A DNA stretch of 64,000 bases, taken from positions 930,001 to 994,000 of the forward strand of contig MCGT01000002.1 of the NCBI GenBank assembly GCA_002104935.1. The letters are read 5' to 3'. Position numbers and translations under genes: made by a program. This document shows, one piece after another, positions 32,595 to 44,593 of the stretch. This stretch comes from Hesseltinella vesiculosa. Taxonomy: Eukaryota > Mucoromycota > Mucoromycetes > Mucorales > Cunninghamellaceae. Positions within the stretch are counted from its first letter, which is position 1, and every line of letters starts with the position of its first letter. The notes under the pieces are model-generated. The model was not told the DNA's origin. It searched no databases and was given only the letters and a program-made list of their open reading frames with translations.

Positions 32595-35546
32595 ATGGGT
32601 AAAGTGACCTACGGGATTCGCTTTTCCCAAAAATCCCCTTTCTCTCAAGAAATCAGGGAAACCAAGCAACGCCTTAAACGGTATGCCACCCTTGGAAAAC
32701 ATCTCGATGCAGCCAAGACCTGCTTGACCCTTGCCGATCTCCTGCTAATGCAGGCCGATTATATGGATGCTGACGAGGATATCCTTGTCACCCTTCAGGA
32801 TGCCATCAAGTACGCCTCAAAAGCCATTCGCACATTCACCCAATACGAATCTCACCATGGTTTAGCAAAGTACTCATTCTTCCCTTTCCCTTGACGCCCT
32901 CTCACCATTTTGCCTCTGCTGATTAGGTCTTACATGCTTACGATCCGTTGCTTGCTAAAGTATGTGAATGCCCATTGATGCGATCAACGCCAACCATTGG
33001 ATCTACTTGCTCATTCACCTTTTCCTGGTATTTTTTAGGCAGGAAGACTACGACAAAGCGATCGACGCAAAAGGCGCACTGCTGACGCTCTTCAAACTAC
33101 CCAACGCCAAGGTCAAAGACAAACGGCTACTGCAACAAGCCTACAGTCTCATTGGCGACTGCTACCTTTCTCGGAGCCAACAAGAGCCTGGGTGCGCAAA
33201 GTACATGGATCTGGTGTTTGCCAACAAGTATTATGAACGAGAACGCAGAGTGCTGGACTGTATGACGGTTGATGATGTTGCCAACAAGGATGCCTCCGAG
33301 CTCCGAGCTTTGAACCGATCCTCCTTTTTCAATCTTGGCTTGACCAAAGCCAAACTCCAGCCTTACCAAGAAGACGAAGCCGCCATAACCTACTTGCAAA
33401 AAGCCATCAAGAGCAACAAAACTCTCCAGGACAAAACAGCCGAGCGCAGAGCTTGGTGGGAGCTGGGCAACCTGCATTACCGCCGGCGCGACTGGGACAA
33501 GACTTTGGAATGCCAACGTCGCGACTTGGACCTTGGCCAGCAGCTGCAAGAGGATGAGCTTGAAAGCTATGTCGAGCTTATTCGTACCTGTCTGGAGCGT
33601 GAGGACTACCCTACATGCATGGATCTCACCCGGCGTATGCGCATCATGGTCTTTGGCAACCTCTCCTATGACCCAACCCACCCCAAGCCTGGCGAGAGTG
33701 GCTGCAGCACCACAGCGATGGACCACAACGATGACTTGCTGATCGACATTGATGACTTTTACCCTCTCAAACACCACAACACCAATGGCGACGGTGCTAC
33801 AGTCGACGAAGATCTTGCAGAACGACAAGCACTGGTGAAGCTAGTCATTCAGCGCATCTTGACGATCCGGGACCGCCGTGACGAACTGCAAACCCTTGTG
33901 GAGAGGAAAATCACAGGTCGCCCGCTAGCGCTCGTTTGCTTGTCGCTAGGTCAACAGCTGACCGAGGCTGATATGTTAGCATCGGCTCTCCCTCATGTGG
34001 ACATGGGTCTAGCCCAATTCAACACGAACGACCAGGGCTCGTGGTCACACTCTCTGGGCCGCCTCCATCTCGAACTGTTGAAGCTCAAGGCTGATCTACA
34101 CTGGCAGCTGCGCGACATGAACAAACAAGACCTGCTAGCCCTCAACCGCAAGATCCTGGGTCTTATCAACCACTTCTGCAACGACCGTCAAGACAAATCC
34201 GATTACCTGGTGTATGCTGTGGAGCGCTGCCGAGACATCTATCTCTTTTTTGAAGACAACGAAATGGCCGACATCTGGGACCATAAACTTCAAACTGTCT
34301 TGGAGAATGTCAAAGACACAGTAATGCAAAAACCGAACAGAGATGGCAAAAAAATACTTGGTCTAACCTCTCTTTTGATATAGGACCACCAGATGGACCT
34401 AGATCCTTCAAGCCAGCAAAAGGAAGAGCCTTTAGCATCACCAACCTCACAAGCGCTCTTCCCAAAGCCATTGTTTGATATGTCTCAAGTGTCTACTTCT
34501 TTTGTAAGTCAGCCTCTCTCGCCGAAGCGGCCACTCAATCATGCATCCTCATTTTTTTTTTTTTTTTGCCAGTCGGTCACTGTGGCGGTGCCATTGAACC
34601 AGAATCAAATCCAACTAGGCGTCATTTGCGAAGACTCAATGGAGACCATGGATTGGCTGATGTCCAAAGTCGCAGGCTTGTGTTGGCAGTTGTACAGCAT
34701 CGAGGTAGCGAAAAAAAAAAAAAGGATGTGGTTGTTTTCTCATTTTGTGACCGGATGTGCCTTAGCCTGTGATACGCCAATTCAAGTTTCAGGACAAGCT
34801 CTACTCCCAGACCGATATGCTGTATACCATCATGGATCAAAAAAAAACCGGCGACTATCAATTAGTAGCTGTCGTTGATGGTAAAAAAAAAAATGACTGC
34901 TCCGATCCTACACCCATCTGACATCCTCTGCACCTTGCTCTGTAGGAATTGTCGAAAAACCACTGGTGGATATATATGACAGCATTTGCTCTCGGCGAAA
35001 ACATACAGCTTCACCTCGCATCCAAGACATCATGAGGCAACAAACCGCCGGATCCAAACTCTCATTGCACGGTGCCGGTAAACTATGCCATGGTCTCCGT
35101 GCAGAACACGCTAACATACCTTTTTTTTTTCTCTCACTTGGCTGACAGGCATCTGCAACCAGAATTTGGGTATCATCATCGAATGGTTTAAACTCATCCC
35201 CAGTGGCGTTTCATTTTTGGATCTCTCGGCCAATTTGCTACGTAAGCCTGCCATGATGCTTGGCTTGGGTTCATAACGTGAGTGCCTAACTATTCATTAC
35301 GGTGGCTGTCTCTTTGTAGGTGATGAAGATATTCCAAACCTGATGAATGCCATTGGTGGATGCCCAGCCCACTTGAATCTCTCCAGCAACCTTTTGACCT
35401 CTGTCACTTTGGATTATCTCCTGCAGCAACCACCTCTGCGCAAGCTCCAGATGGCTTTCAACTTTCTGCCGCCGATGGATCAACAACAGCTAATCCATGT
35501 TTATACCACCCATCCTGACCTTCTGCTCTTGGAAGTGACTTCCTAA
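32595..35546 (+). CDS. Tonsoku/TONSL-like protein with TPR, ubiquitin-like and LRR regions
   Basis: TONSL (plant Tonsoku/BRU1/MGOUN3) reads newly replicated chromatin and helps repair stalled forks. Nine exons (32595-32869, 32927-32959, 33039-34320, 34384-34503, 34573-34704, 34766-34880, 34946-35077, 35149-35241, 35320-35546) give 802 aa. The first 470 residues are tetratricopeptide helices (LKRYATLGKHLDAAKTCLTL, AWWELGNLHYRRRDWDKTLE). An acidic linker follows. Then VAVPLNQNQIQLGVI, MDWLMSKVAGLCWQ and KPLVDIYDSICSRRK match the order of the TONSL ubiquitin-like region and its PLTDRYRRAC block. The end has leucine-rich repeats (SFLDLSANLL, AHLNLSSNLLTS). No ankyrin repeats lie between the TPR and ubiquitin-like parts, unlike animal TONSL and like plant TSK. 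The assignment is by remembered pattern. Confidence 0.72.
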
Positions 35547-36327
35547 TTGCATCGCCCGATTCATTCGCAATAAAGAGCGTACATGCATGTCAAGATGAAG
35601 CTAGATTTAAAGAATCGAGATGATTGGCCGGCCTACTTTGCAATGGTAAAGACGTATGTTAACACGAAACCAATCGCAGTGTTTCACCCACGTCACAGTC
35701 AGTTCCGTAAAATCAAACAAGAGGGCCTCTTCCTGATCATCCCCATACTGACACACAAAAGAAAATAAAGAGCAACAAGATAACAAGGACGCATTCGATG
35801 GAAATAGGATAAGTGAGGCGCTCATTGGGTAAAGCAAGGTACAATAAAAATCCACGTGGATGTGACAGGCGTGAGCAAAAACAAAAAAAAATAAGGAACA
35901 ACCCGAAGATATAAGGTTTAAGGGGGTGGCAACCAACGAAGGTCACGTCTGGCCACAACTGACAAGGCTCTTTTTTTTTGGTGATAGCTATCCGCCTTGT
36001 TCTCAGTCAGGTTGCGCAACCGCAGTCGGAAGAACCAGTGTCCACCGATCCTTTTGATAACGCCATGTCAGCAATTGCTGGGCCAAGAAAGATAGGATTG
36101 GCCAAGTGTTCAAAAAAGTCAAACAGCTGCAGCTCCTATTGGGGCGCTCGCTTGACTAAGCAAGACGTTGCTTTTGGAAGGTGGTAGAAATCTCACCGGC
36201 CAATCAGCAAGCCGATATACAAAAAAGTTTCTTTACCCGACAGTGAGCTATAAAATAGAACTCCCCCCCCCTCGCAAACGCACTTTTTTTCTTTTTGTTT
36301 TTCTTCTTAAAAATAAACATATCAAAT
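35547..36327. other. Peroxiredoxin upstream region
   Basis: No gene is seen. AATAAA at about 35570 and 35765 may end the Tonsoku-like transcript. CCAAT occurs near 36199, and a TATA element follows close to the peroxiredoxin start. Confidence 0.5.
36249..36256 (+). promoter_or_regulatory. TATA box of the peroxiredoxin gene
   Basis: TATAAAAT lies about 75 bases upstream of the ATG at 36328 and is followed by a C-rich and then T-rich leader. CCAATCAG sits some 50 bases further upstream. The layout is that of a strongly expressed gene. Confidence 0.6.
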
Positions 36328-37130
36328 ATGGTTGCTCAAGTTCAAAAGGCTGCTCCTCAATTCACTGCTACTGCCGTCGTCGATGGTGACTTCAAGGAAA
36401 TCTCCTTGAGCGACTACAAGGGCAAGTACGTTGTTTTCTTCTGGTACCCCATGGACTTCACCTTTGTGTGCCCCACCGAAATCATTGCTTTCTCTGACCG
36501 CATCAAGGAATTCCAAGAACTCGACACCGTTGTCATTGGTGCCTCTTGCGACAGTGAATTCTCTCACTTGGCCTGGACCCAACAATCCCGCAAGCAAGGT
36601 AAGATAAAAAATCAACCTTGATACAGGCACGTGTTAGACCATGATTTCTTATCTTCTTCTTTTTTCATGCTAGGTGGTATTGGTGAAATCGCTTATCCTT
36701 TGGTTGCTGAGTAAGTCGTTGAGAAATAGAAAAGATGCAAGAGTGCTTATCGCGTTTGTTTATTTGTTTATAGCAAGACCAAGAAGATCGCCCGTGACTA
36801 CGGTGTCTTGATCGAAGAAGAAGGTATCACTCTCCGGTAAGTCTTGTTTTCTGGGTTAGGGGATGACGCAGGACATTATGCCGTGACTAACGTTTTCGTC
36901 TTCCTTCACTTAGTGGTCTTTTCATCATCTCCCCTGAAGGTGTTGTCCGTCAAATCACCATCAACGACTTGCCCGTTGGCCGTAACGTTGACGAAATCCT
37001 TCGTCTGGTCAAGGCCTTCAAGTTCACTGACGAACACGGTGAAGTCTGCCCCGCCACCTGGACTCCCGGTGACAAGACCATCAAGCCCTCCGTCAAGGAC
37101 TCCAAGGAATACTTTGAAGCCGCCAACTAA
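36328..37130 (+). CDS. TSA1: 2-Cys peroxiredoxin (thioredoxin peroxidase)
   Basis: The enzyme reduces hydrogen peroxide and organic peroxides with electrons from thioredoxin. Four exons give about 195 aa. The peroxidatic cysteine lies in [13 protein letters not shown] and the resolving cysteine in [10 protein letters not shown] near the C-terminus. The GGIG motif is formed across the first intron (RKQ-GGIGEI), and the C-terminus retains a tyrosine in KEYFEAAN, close to the YF of eukaryotic, overoxidation-sensitive enzymes. Codon use is strongly biased, as in alpha-tubulin and uL2. No signal peptide is visible, so it is cytosolic. The gene has its own TATA and CCAAT elements. Confidence 0.96.
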
Positions 37131-38120
37131 AAAAAAAAATCATCACCCCTCTTAGATCCCTGTGAATAAAAATCTCTCTCCATCTTTTGTAATATGTCGC
37201 TGGGAACTCCCAGTAACAGTGCTTCCAACAAGCACACTGTATGCGTCTTGTTTCCTATATACACAACTGCTGAATTCACGTGTTGTGGTTGCTTTTTTTT
37301 TCGTTTCCAATGGGCTGCTTTGTGCCTTTGGCCACGGCAGTACCAATGGCTTTATTTTTATTTATTTATTTGAACAGACGCATCGGATCACGACCCCCAC
37401 TGTTGAGCATGGTACGTGACAGCCGGTACCCTTGCGCCATTATTTTAATGATATGTGGTAACTTCCCAGAGCATGACATCCATCACCGTGGTCAGCTTTC
37501 GTCGGTGAAAAGATGCAATTTCTCCCAAGACTGTGAGCCCTGTGACCATCTTTTCTCTCAGCGCCCTTTCATTGGCTGTTAAAATTTTACACTGTGGAGG
37601 CCGTGCAGTTAGCAAAGTATTCTCATTGCACCAGTGCTATGTACGATGGTTTGCTACCCATTGCAGCTCGCGAATGGCGCGCCAGGTTATCGCGGGGATG
37701 AGGAAACGGAAATGGGTAATTAGACACGGCCTAATCACCACAAAACGGTAAACTGCTATGAAATGGGTAAGGAGAAGACGTCGTGTGATTTGCATTTGGT
37801 TTGTCATTGACAAGATATGAGTGCCGCCGGATGGACTTGTATTCACGACTCCATTGGCCTGCAGTTGTCCTCACAATGTTTAGTCAAGATATGAAATGAT
37901 ACCGTGCCTTCAACGCCCGCGTTAAGGATAAATGCTGTGGTCTTTTTTATTGGGGGGGGAGCACTTAACTCTTTATCTTGTACATAATCGAAATTATCGT
38001 TATCAGGCGATGATCCAGCAAGCGATTTCGTGCCTTGCAATTAAGCTTTTAGCACAAAGTGACCAGATCAAATGCATTATGAATAATTAAGAGGAACAGT
38101 AACCTAAATCGCCCTGGCTG
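37131..38120. other. Gene desert, left part
   Basis: About 1 kb without any supported gene. Short open frames on both strands lack recognisable products. AATAAA near 37165 probably ends the peroxiredoxin transcript. Confidence 0.5.
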
Positions 38121-38483
38121 TTTTTATTCTACACGCATCTCCTTCGTCAATCAATCTCACAATAGGAATATAATCGAAAGAATCACAATGATTAGTAGTT
38201 ATCCTATATTGTGAGGCATGTCTTTGTAAAAAAAAAAAAAGAAAAAAAAAAAAAGAGGAACAAGGCACTGTGAGCACAGAAAGCGAGCAAAAGAGGAGCA
38301 TGCAATCAAACATTGGCAACTTTTATTCTACACGAATCTCCCTTCTCAATCGATTTCATTCAACAGAAAGAATCACATTACCTGGTGGATTTGCTGTACC
38401 AAGTCATGTCTTTGTAAAAAATAAAATAAAATAAAATACAGCAAAATGCCGTGAACACAGAAAGCGAGCAACACGCAATCAAA
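38121..38483. repeat. Diverged tandem duplication, two units of about 165-190 bp
   Basis: Unit A (38121-38312) and unit B (38321-38483) both run TTTTATTCTACACG, CAATC, GAAAGAATCACA, CATGTCTTTGTAAAAAA, GAACACAGAAAGCGAGCAA (or GAGCACAG...), CAATCAAAC. They differ by substitutions and by the length of an A-rich core. Neither has coding potential. Confidence 0.88.
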
Positions 38484-38519
38484 CTAGGAGATCTTGCGCA
38501 ATCAAACTAGGAGATCTTG
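38474..38519. repeat. Perfect 23-bp tandem repeat, two copies
   Basis: The 23-base unit starting CGCAATCAAACTAGGAGATC occurs twice head to tail at 38474-38496 and 38497-38519 without mismatch. It overlaps the end of the larger unit B. This is probably replication slippage. Confidence 0.95.
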
Positions 38520-39625
38520 AAAAGAGATCTGTTCTCCTAGAAAATGAAATGAAAGGACATCCATGCAAAGGCTTTTGTATTGACCTTTTGCAATGGAAAG
38601 TGGAGAGTGGACATCAAAGTGCCAACTTGCCATTGACGATCCTCATGATCTCAATGAAGTCTCAGTGGGAGACCTTTTTCATTTATCCTGTATTTTTATA
38701 TCACTTGTTGTCGGAAAACCCGTTTGTGTGCACCAAACAGTCAATCCAGTACGCCAAGCTAAAAGAACATCGACCGTCAAGGTGCCCCTCGCTTAGGTCG
38801 ACTGTTCACTCCTTGTGTTAAGGGCTAGAGCCAGTAGCACCATATGATGATCGGGGGTTAGTCGATCATCCCACTGGAGCCGTTGAGGATTTCTCCACAA
38901 CGAGAAAACGCCGCGCCATGAGGAAAAGCGAAAGAGAGGTACCATCTCTCTTCCCTAATCCCCACCGTTGAAAAAAAAAAAAAAAGCGAGAAAGTCGACA
39001 GAATGGCCCCCTATTTATACTTTTTGAAATCCAATTTTTTTCCCATGAAATCACTATACCACTCCGACGGGAGCCCATCGAAATTGTGGGTCGCCAGGTG
39101 ACTGCCTGGAAAGGCAATCAGGGGCTACAAGTTGAAAATAAAGAAAGTATCTTTTTTTTTTTTACGAGGCAGGACAGCAAATGTAGATAGCCGCTTCAAA
39201 AAGAAAATGCGGGGCAGAAAGTTTAAATGAAACTCGATTTAGATTAAGGCTAATCCTAGCCACTCAGATTTGTTATTGCACGACATTCATCTTGCTATTT
39301 TGGGTGAAAATGGCTTGTGCACGTCCATTTTTTTGTACTCCTATTTTTCAAAGTTCATGGGTTGCTCTGCATCTTGTGATTTTCTTCCAATGTCATCACT
39401 AGCTCGATGTTGGTGACACTTGTGTCGGCAAGTTGGACGATCGTCCCCAATCGGTGTGGCTTTTTCACTATCACTGCTTCCCATTTTTTGAAGAAAAAAA
39501 AACATTTGTGTCAGAGTACTGTTCACCTTTGAATCGATCTAAGATTTGGCATGCGGGCAGGTGCTCATGAATGATGTTTCTAAGAAAAGCATGCCCTGTT
39601 CGCTCATATTTCCATGAGAACCGGC

Positions 39626-39628
<3 letters not shown>

Positions 39629-39658
<30 letters not shown>
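39629..39658. repeat. Poly(A)30 tract
   Basis: An uninterrupted run of 30 A in the gene desert, the longest homopolymer in the window. It could be the tail of an old retroposed copy or simple slippage. Confidence 0.95.
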
Positions 39659-39661
<3 letters not shown>

Positions 39662-40872
39662 GTGTTGAAAAGCGATTCGCTCTGAACCTTGCACAAAAGC
39701 ATAAGCTGATGAAAAATGACCAAAGCCATAAACATATACTCTCCCAGATATCGTACGAAGAGCTAGAGCATTGTGATACGTACCCCCCCCCCACATGCAC
39801 GTATCAGTCGCTCGCTGGAATGAGACAAAAACTAAGGCAAAACACGACCATATGCCCATCGACCCTACGATTGAATGTTGCTGGCAGTTTGATAAAGAAG
39901 CTACCATTTGAAGATTCACAAGAGTTGATGCAGATCTACAGCTGAACGGTTATGTTCCACAGCTGGGCCATCTTACTCTAGGAGACGTGCCATGTTTTGT
40001 TTTCTTGCTGCTCAACTTTTTTTTGCTTTTCCTAGCTTTTAAGTTTAGAGCAATAGATGATCAGTAAGATGCTAATGACATGGCAGTGCTTATCGATTCT
40101 GAAATGAGGCACATGGGAAGAAAAGTAACAAAAGGAAAAATGAAACAGACAGCAGAGCGAGACCTTGGAGACCAATGTTGAAGGAGATGTGAGAAAAAGA
40201 AGAAGAAAAAGAAATTGCAAGGCGGGATTTTTAATCGCTGACCGCTTAGTTGAGCTTTGACCCGGTGGCCAAGCCTGGGGTTGTAAAAACATCGACTTTA
40301 TGATCTAGGAGAGCTAGTGACTTTTCGTTGAAACCACAGATAAAAGATATATTTTTTAGGTGATAGCCTGATTTTCAGAAGGATGGAATAACAATTGCGA
40401 GGTTTCATCCATGACGACGGGTGAAAGGTACCATTCCCGATTTGGAAAGAAAAGGTCAACAGAAAAAACGGCAGAGTGAGCGAATGACGGAGGAGGTAAA
40501 AACGATTGTGTGGCTGGTCAATGTAGAGGCATGGTAAGTCAGTAAATTCATAGTTTTACCAGGGTTGTGTAAAGACTGATTGTGGAGATATGACATGGAA
40601 AGTCTGTAAGCTTGTAAGCGGAGGAAAGGACAATATAGACACCGTAGGTCAGAAAGGTCTATGCCAGAATTTGTGCACAATCTTGGTGTGACTCTTTTTT
40701 GCATAAGCTTGAGGCTATGTGCAATAATATCATCACCAACCCTGCTGACACGGAAGATTATCTGCCTTACGACTGCCCCTCTTGCTTTGCCTTGGAGGTC
40801 ATCATGGTCCTGTCGTTGATGAGGAGCCGCCTAACTTTGGTGTGAAAGTCGCAGATGTTTCACCCAATTGCT

Positions 40873-41020
40873 CAAATATGAAGTGCATGTGCCATGTATG
40901 ATTCTTAAAAAATCACGCCGAATGATGAAAATCTCTGAGCCGGCTTTTGATCAGTTTCGTTCGGCTCTTCCGATTCAATCAGCCATTTTCGGCAGGGGGG
41001 CCTCAAGCGATCTGATCACG
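40873..41020. repeat. Dispersed repeat, weak third copy
   Basis: CTTTTGATCAGTTTCGTTCGGC and CAGCCATTTTCGGCAGGGGGGCC parallel CTTTTGATCACTTTCGTTTTGGC and CGGCCATTTTCCTCAGGGGACC of the copy at 56628-56823. The left part is hard to align, so this copy is only probable. Confidence 0.4.
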
Positions 41021-41972
41021 CCTATTCGTCTGGCTTTCGTTTTTTTTTTACCTGTACCCATTTTTTTTATCCATCTCTGTATCTCTCCTCTATATCTAAT
41101 GGTCTTTATCAAATCTTCTCGAATAATTTGGCGGGTCGTCCAACTGGTTCGCCAGCTAAAAAAAATATTCACGGCTCTAAACCGGATTCCCGCCAAACGA
41201 TGGTGGAAATCCTGTAGGGAATATTGCCCCCCCCCCCAAAAAAAAGCCAAGTAGACCCTAGAAGAGAAAAATGCAGAAGCTGTCCGAAAAGACATGTGTC
41301 CATTGTGGTAGGGGTCGTTGTCGCGTTTTCTTCGTCCAGCCGGACAAGGGCATTCCATTTATCCTGCGACTCTGTCTCATCAATAGGATTTCAGAGAGGT
41401 CTGCCCCCTTTTTACATAGTCATATCCCGTCATATATTAGTCGTGTGCAAATTTGGGATGGGCTGTTTTTGATGGTCATGTCATTCCCCCTCCCAGGCAA
41501 CCCCGACGGGCTGATAAAAAAAAAGTGCATATCCCATGACGCTTTGGGTTAAACAGATTCATATGAATATTTTCATGGATGCAGTCGCTCACGTATGACG
41601 TTGATGTCGAAATATTAAATTGACTGGTGATGGACTGTCATAGCCAGCTGAAAAAGATCCTCCAGCCAAAAGCCGAGCTTCTACTCCGCGACGGATGGAT
41701 TGAAGAAAGGGCGCAAAAACGAGTGATGAGAGTTGCTTTGTATAGAGAACGATTTTTCCTTTTTCCATAGCAATTTATGCATTTTTTTTTTACTAGCGTA
41801 AATCGAGGTATTTTAAGAAAGTGCAATTGGGTAAGCGAAACAGTTGCGCTTCTCAGCCAGCGATATCAGGGATTTTTTTGCCTGCGGGGACACTCCGCCA
41901 AAAACAGTCGCTGATGACATTCTGGCTTCCCTTTTTTTTTCTTCTTTCGTTTTTTCAATTCTCTCACGTCGA

Positions 41973-42687
41973 ATGTCATTGCAAGTCGTTGAAGCCAAAC
42001 TGGAAGCTGAATCAAAAGCCTTTCAAAAAATTCAGAATGGTAAGGAGCCGGCCAAAGATCGCCACGTGAGGAGAGAGCGATGAAGAAATCTGGCAAAAGG
42101 ATCCAGCTCACCGATTTGTTGGGTCATCTACAGATTTGACCAAGGCTATTGAATCAAGACAACGCTTGGATTCTCAACAACAGGAAAACGAACAAGTCAA
42201 CAATGTAAGACAGCATTCAATCACTCAAAGAAAGCATGCATTGACCTCTTTTGTCGGCTTTAGGAATTCGAAAAGTTGGATGAAGATGCCAGCATTTACA
42301 AATTGGTTGGGCCTGTGTTGGTCAAGCAAGAGCGTTCAGAAGCAAAATCCAACGTCAAGAACCGTTTGGATCTGATCTCTGGTGAAATGTAAAGACTTTC
42401 CCTGTTCCCCAGAAAAAAAGTCCAATGACGTGCAACGCGGGATCAACGAGATGTAGGTCCTCCAGGCACAACGAACTGACCATTTTTTTGGCTCCTGTTG
42501 ATAGTAAACGAGTAGAAGCTCAACTCAAGGACCTCTCTGATAAGGCTGACAAGAAAAAGACCGAGGTAAAGCTTGGAACGTGTGCGGCTGCTATCTAAAA
42601 CGACCTCTAACATGATCACCTTTTCTTTAGATCGCTCAGCTTCAAATGCAATACCAAACGCTTCGATCCCAACAACAATCTGCCTAA
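41973..42687 (+). CDS. PFD6: Prefoldin subunit 6
   Basis: A beta-class subunit of the hexameric prefoldin chaperone, which passes unfolded actin and tubulin to the CCT chaperonin. Five small exons (41973-42039, 42134-42204, 42264-42388, 42505-42565, 42631-42687) give 126 aa. The first coiled coil begins MSLQVVEAKLEAESKAFQ. The beta-hairpin core has the family signature YKLVGPVLVKQERSEAKSNV, followed by RLDLISGEIKRVEAQL and a second coiled coil ending RSQQQSA. The family usually has 115-130 aa. The stop is about 130 bp from the converging coilin-like stop. Confidence 0.93.
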
Positions 42688-42816
42688 ACCAATCCCTTTT
42701 TGATGCATACATACACCTTTTGGAAAGTATCCTTTTCTCTCTACCCATGTTGTACAGTAAAATCGTGACCTGTGATATCTCTTGCCCTTTTTAATTTTTA
42801 ATTAACATTCGGTCAT

Positions 42817-44358
42817 CTACGGCATTTGGCGAATATCCAACACGTCAGATAACATAAATGTCTCGACGGTGTCATCCTCCAAGGTAACGGATTCAGCGTC
42901 TTCCTTTTCACTCTCGTCGTCAGGCAAATCAAACTTGCCCTTTCCTTCGTATGAGACAGGTTTCTCCATGAGGCTGACTTGCATTTGCACGTCATCGACT
43001 TCTAGCACTTTCACAGGCTGTGGAAAAAAAAACTGGTGGTGAGATTCATGGGCTATGTGTCGGTTCCCGGCTTACAATCCAGTCCGAAATCTCGGGAGTG
43101 TAATCAGCTGCCAGTCGCAGTGTCTAGCAAAGAAAAAAATAAAAAAAAGCATGAGCTTGAAGAGCGGTTATCCTTGTTCCACCCATACCTTGATGACTAG
43201 GTGCAGGCCCGCGCTAACACCATTTTCAGGGGCGGGGTATTGATCATAATCTGGCTTGGGCTCAGGATCAGCATAAAGGAGGGCAGGCACGTTGTCGACA
43301 GGATAGCTTCGGTAGGCTCGATCACTCTGTCGTTCACGTTCAGGACCGTTTTCGTTGCTGGTGACAAAGGCTGCGCCATAGAGGTTGTTTTCGTCGTCGA
43401 GGGGGCTGTGGGGTTTGGTGAGCTCTACAGCACTGTCTCCCGCACTAGACTGCTCGCTTTGGTCGGCCTGGATATCATCGTCATATGATTGATCAAGGTC
43501 ATGCTGGTATTCGCTTTCTTGTTCCAAGGCACTGTCGCCACTGGGGGCAGGGCCATCATAGCGTACATGGACAGCCGGCTGCATGCCCTTCATATAAGAT
43601 TTTTTCTTGTTTTTGTTTTCGGCCAGCAACTGTGTCATGGAGACGGCGGTTTCAAATGCTTCTGGGGCTGATTGTGCAATGGTATCATCAACGCAAGGAG
43701 CGCAGGTCGACGTCTTTTTGTCACGTTTCTTTTTGCTCTTTTTCTTCTTTGGCACCGACGGATCGTCGCTTGGTTGGGCGGAAGGCTCGGAGCCAGGGTG
43801 AAGGTCAGCAGCGGGCTTGTCGTCAGGTTTGTCGCCATGAGCAACATCTCGATAGTGCTGGTAGAGTTTCCGGCGGCGAGCATTGCGCCTTTGAGATTTG
43901 GTGGTTTCGTTCTCCAGATCATTAGACTTAATGCGCTTGGTGCTGGAGGCTTGGGTGTCGCTGGAAGACATGTGATCTACAGATCGCTTTGGGCGCGGCC
44001 ATTCTGACTGTCCATTGTTGGATTTGCGTTCCACCCTAGATAGAAAAGAGAAGAGGCAGAATGAAAATGGAGTGGTAAGCGGCAGGGAGCAACGACAAGG
44101 AAGAAATCAAATAGAGATGCAGCATTACGTGATCACATCGTTGTCTTTCAAGAGCGTCAGCAAGGGAATGCTCGGTAAAATCTTGAATCCGTCCATGGAG
44201 AAGTCAAGAGAGTTGGCATTGTCCGAGAGTCTTCCCTCTGTGATCGTGCACAGATCTTGGCCCAATTGTTGGCTGGTGATATGAGTGTGCTGGTCATCAA
44301 TGACATGCCAGATCTTCACCGGTGGCAAAGGAGGGGCCGAAGAGATCTTGATGCGCAT
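42817..44358 (-). CDS. Coilin-like protein
   Basis: Coilin organises Cajal bodies, nuclear sites of snRNP maturation. Four exons (44358-44129, 44035-43189, 43123-43076, 43017-42817) give 441 aa. The N-terminus MRIKISSAPPLPPVKIWHVI and the ubiquitin-like fold that follows fit the coilin N-terminal domain. The middle is disordered, with nuclear-localisation-like basic runs (RRNARRRKLYQ, PKKKKSKKKRDKK). The C-terminal part has ADYTPEISDWI, then an acidic stretch KGKFDLPDDESEKEDAE, in the order of the coilin Tudor-like domain (SSYSPDVSDY..., ...KFDL). Coilin is poorly conserved, so this is a pattern-level call. It shares a 235-bp divergent promoter with the p24 gene. Confidence 0.72.
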
Positions 44359-44593
44359 TAATTTTTTTTTTTTAAAAAAAGAAAGAAGAAAAAAAAAATT
44401 GGCTTTAAAACAAAGGCTGCCAAATTTGTCAAGAAAAAAAAATGCTGCTTGCCCCCTTTTTTTCATTCAGAACAGCAGCGGACACTCGGCCACGTGTATT
44501 AAAAAAAATGGCCTGCCCGCAATTTCTTTCCTTCTTTCTTTCTTCGTTTCTTGAACTCATCGCTTTCAAGGCTCATCTTGTTTTATATATCCA

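Larger units (their letters stand above)
38520..41972. other. Gene desert, right part
   Basis: About 3.4 kb with no intact gene. It holds a run of 30 A (39629-39658). A short minus-strand frame from about 39483 to 39341 is rich in Cys/His (RPTCRHKCHQHRASDD) and may be a zinc-knuckle fossil. A weak third copy of the dispersed repeat lies near 40873-41020. G, C and A homopolymers are frequent. The likely explanation is decayed mobile DNA. Confidence 0.5.

Noticed and set aside
39539..39919. 126-codon minus-strand frame with a Phe run
   Set aside because: The Phe run is the 30-A tract read on the other strand; flanking codons show no pattern of a real protein.
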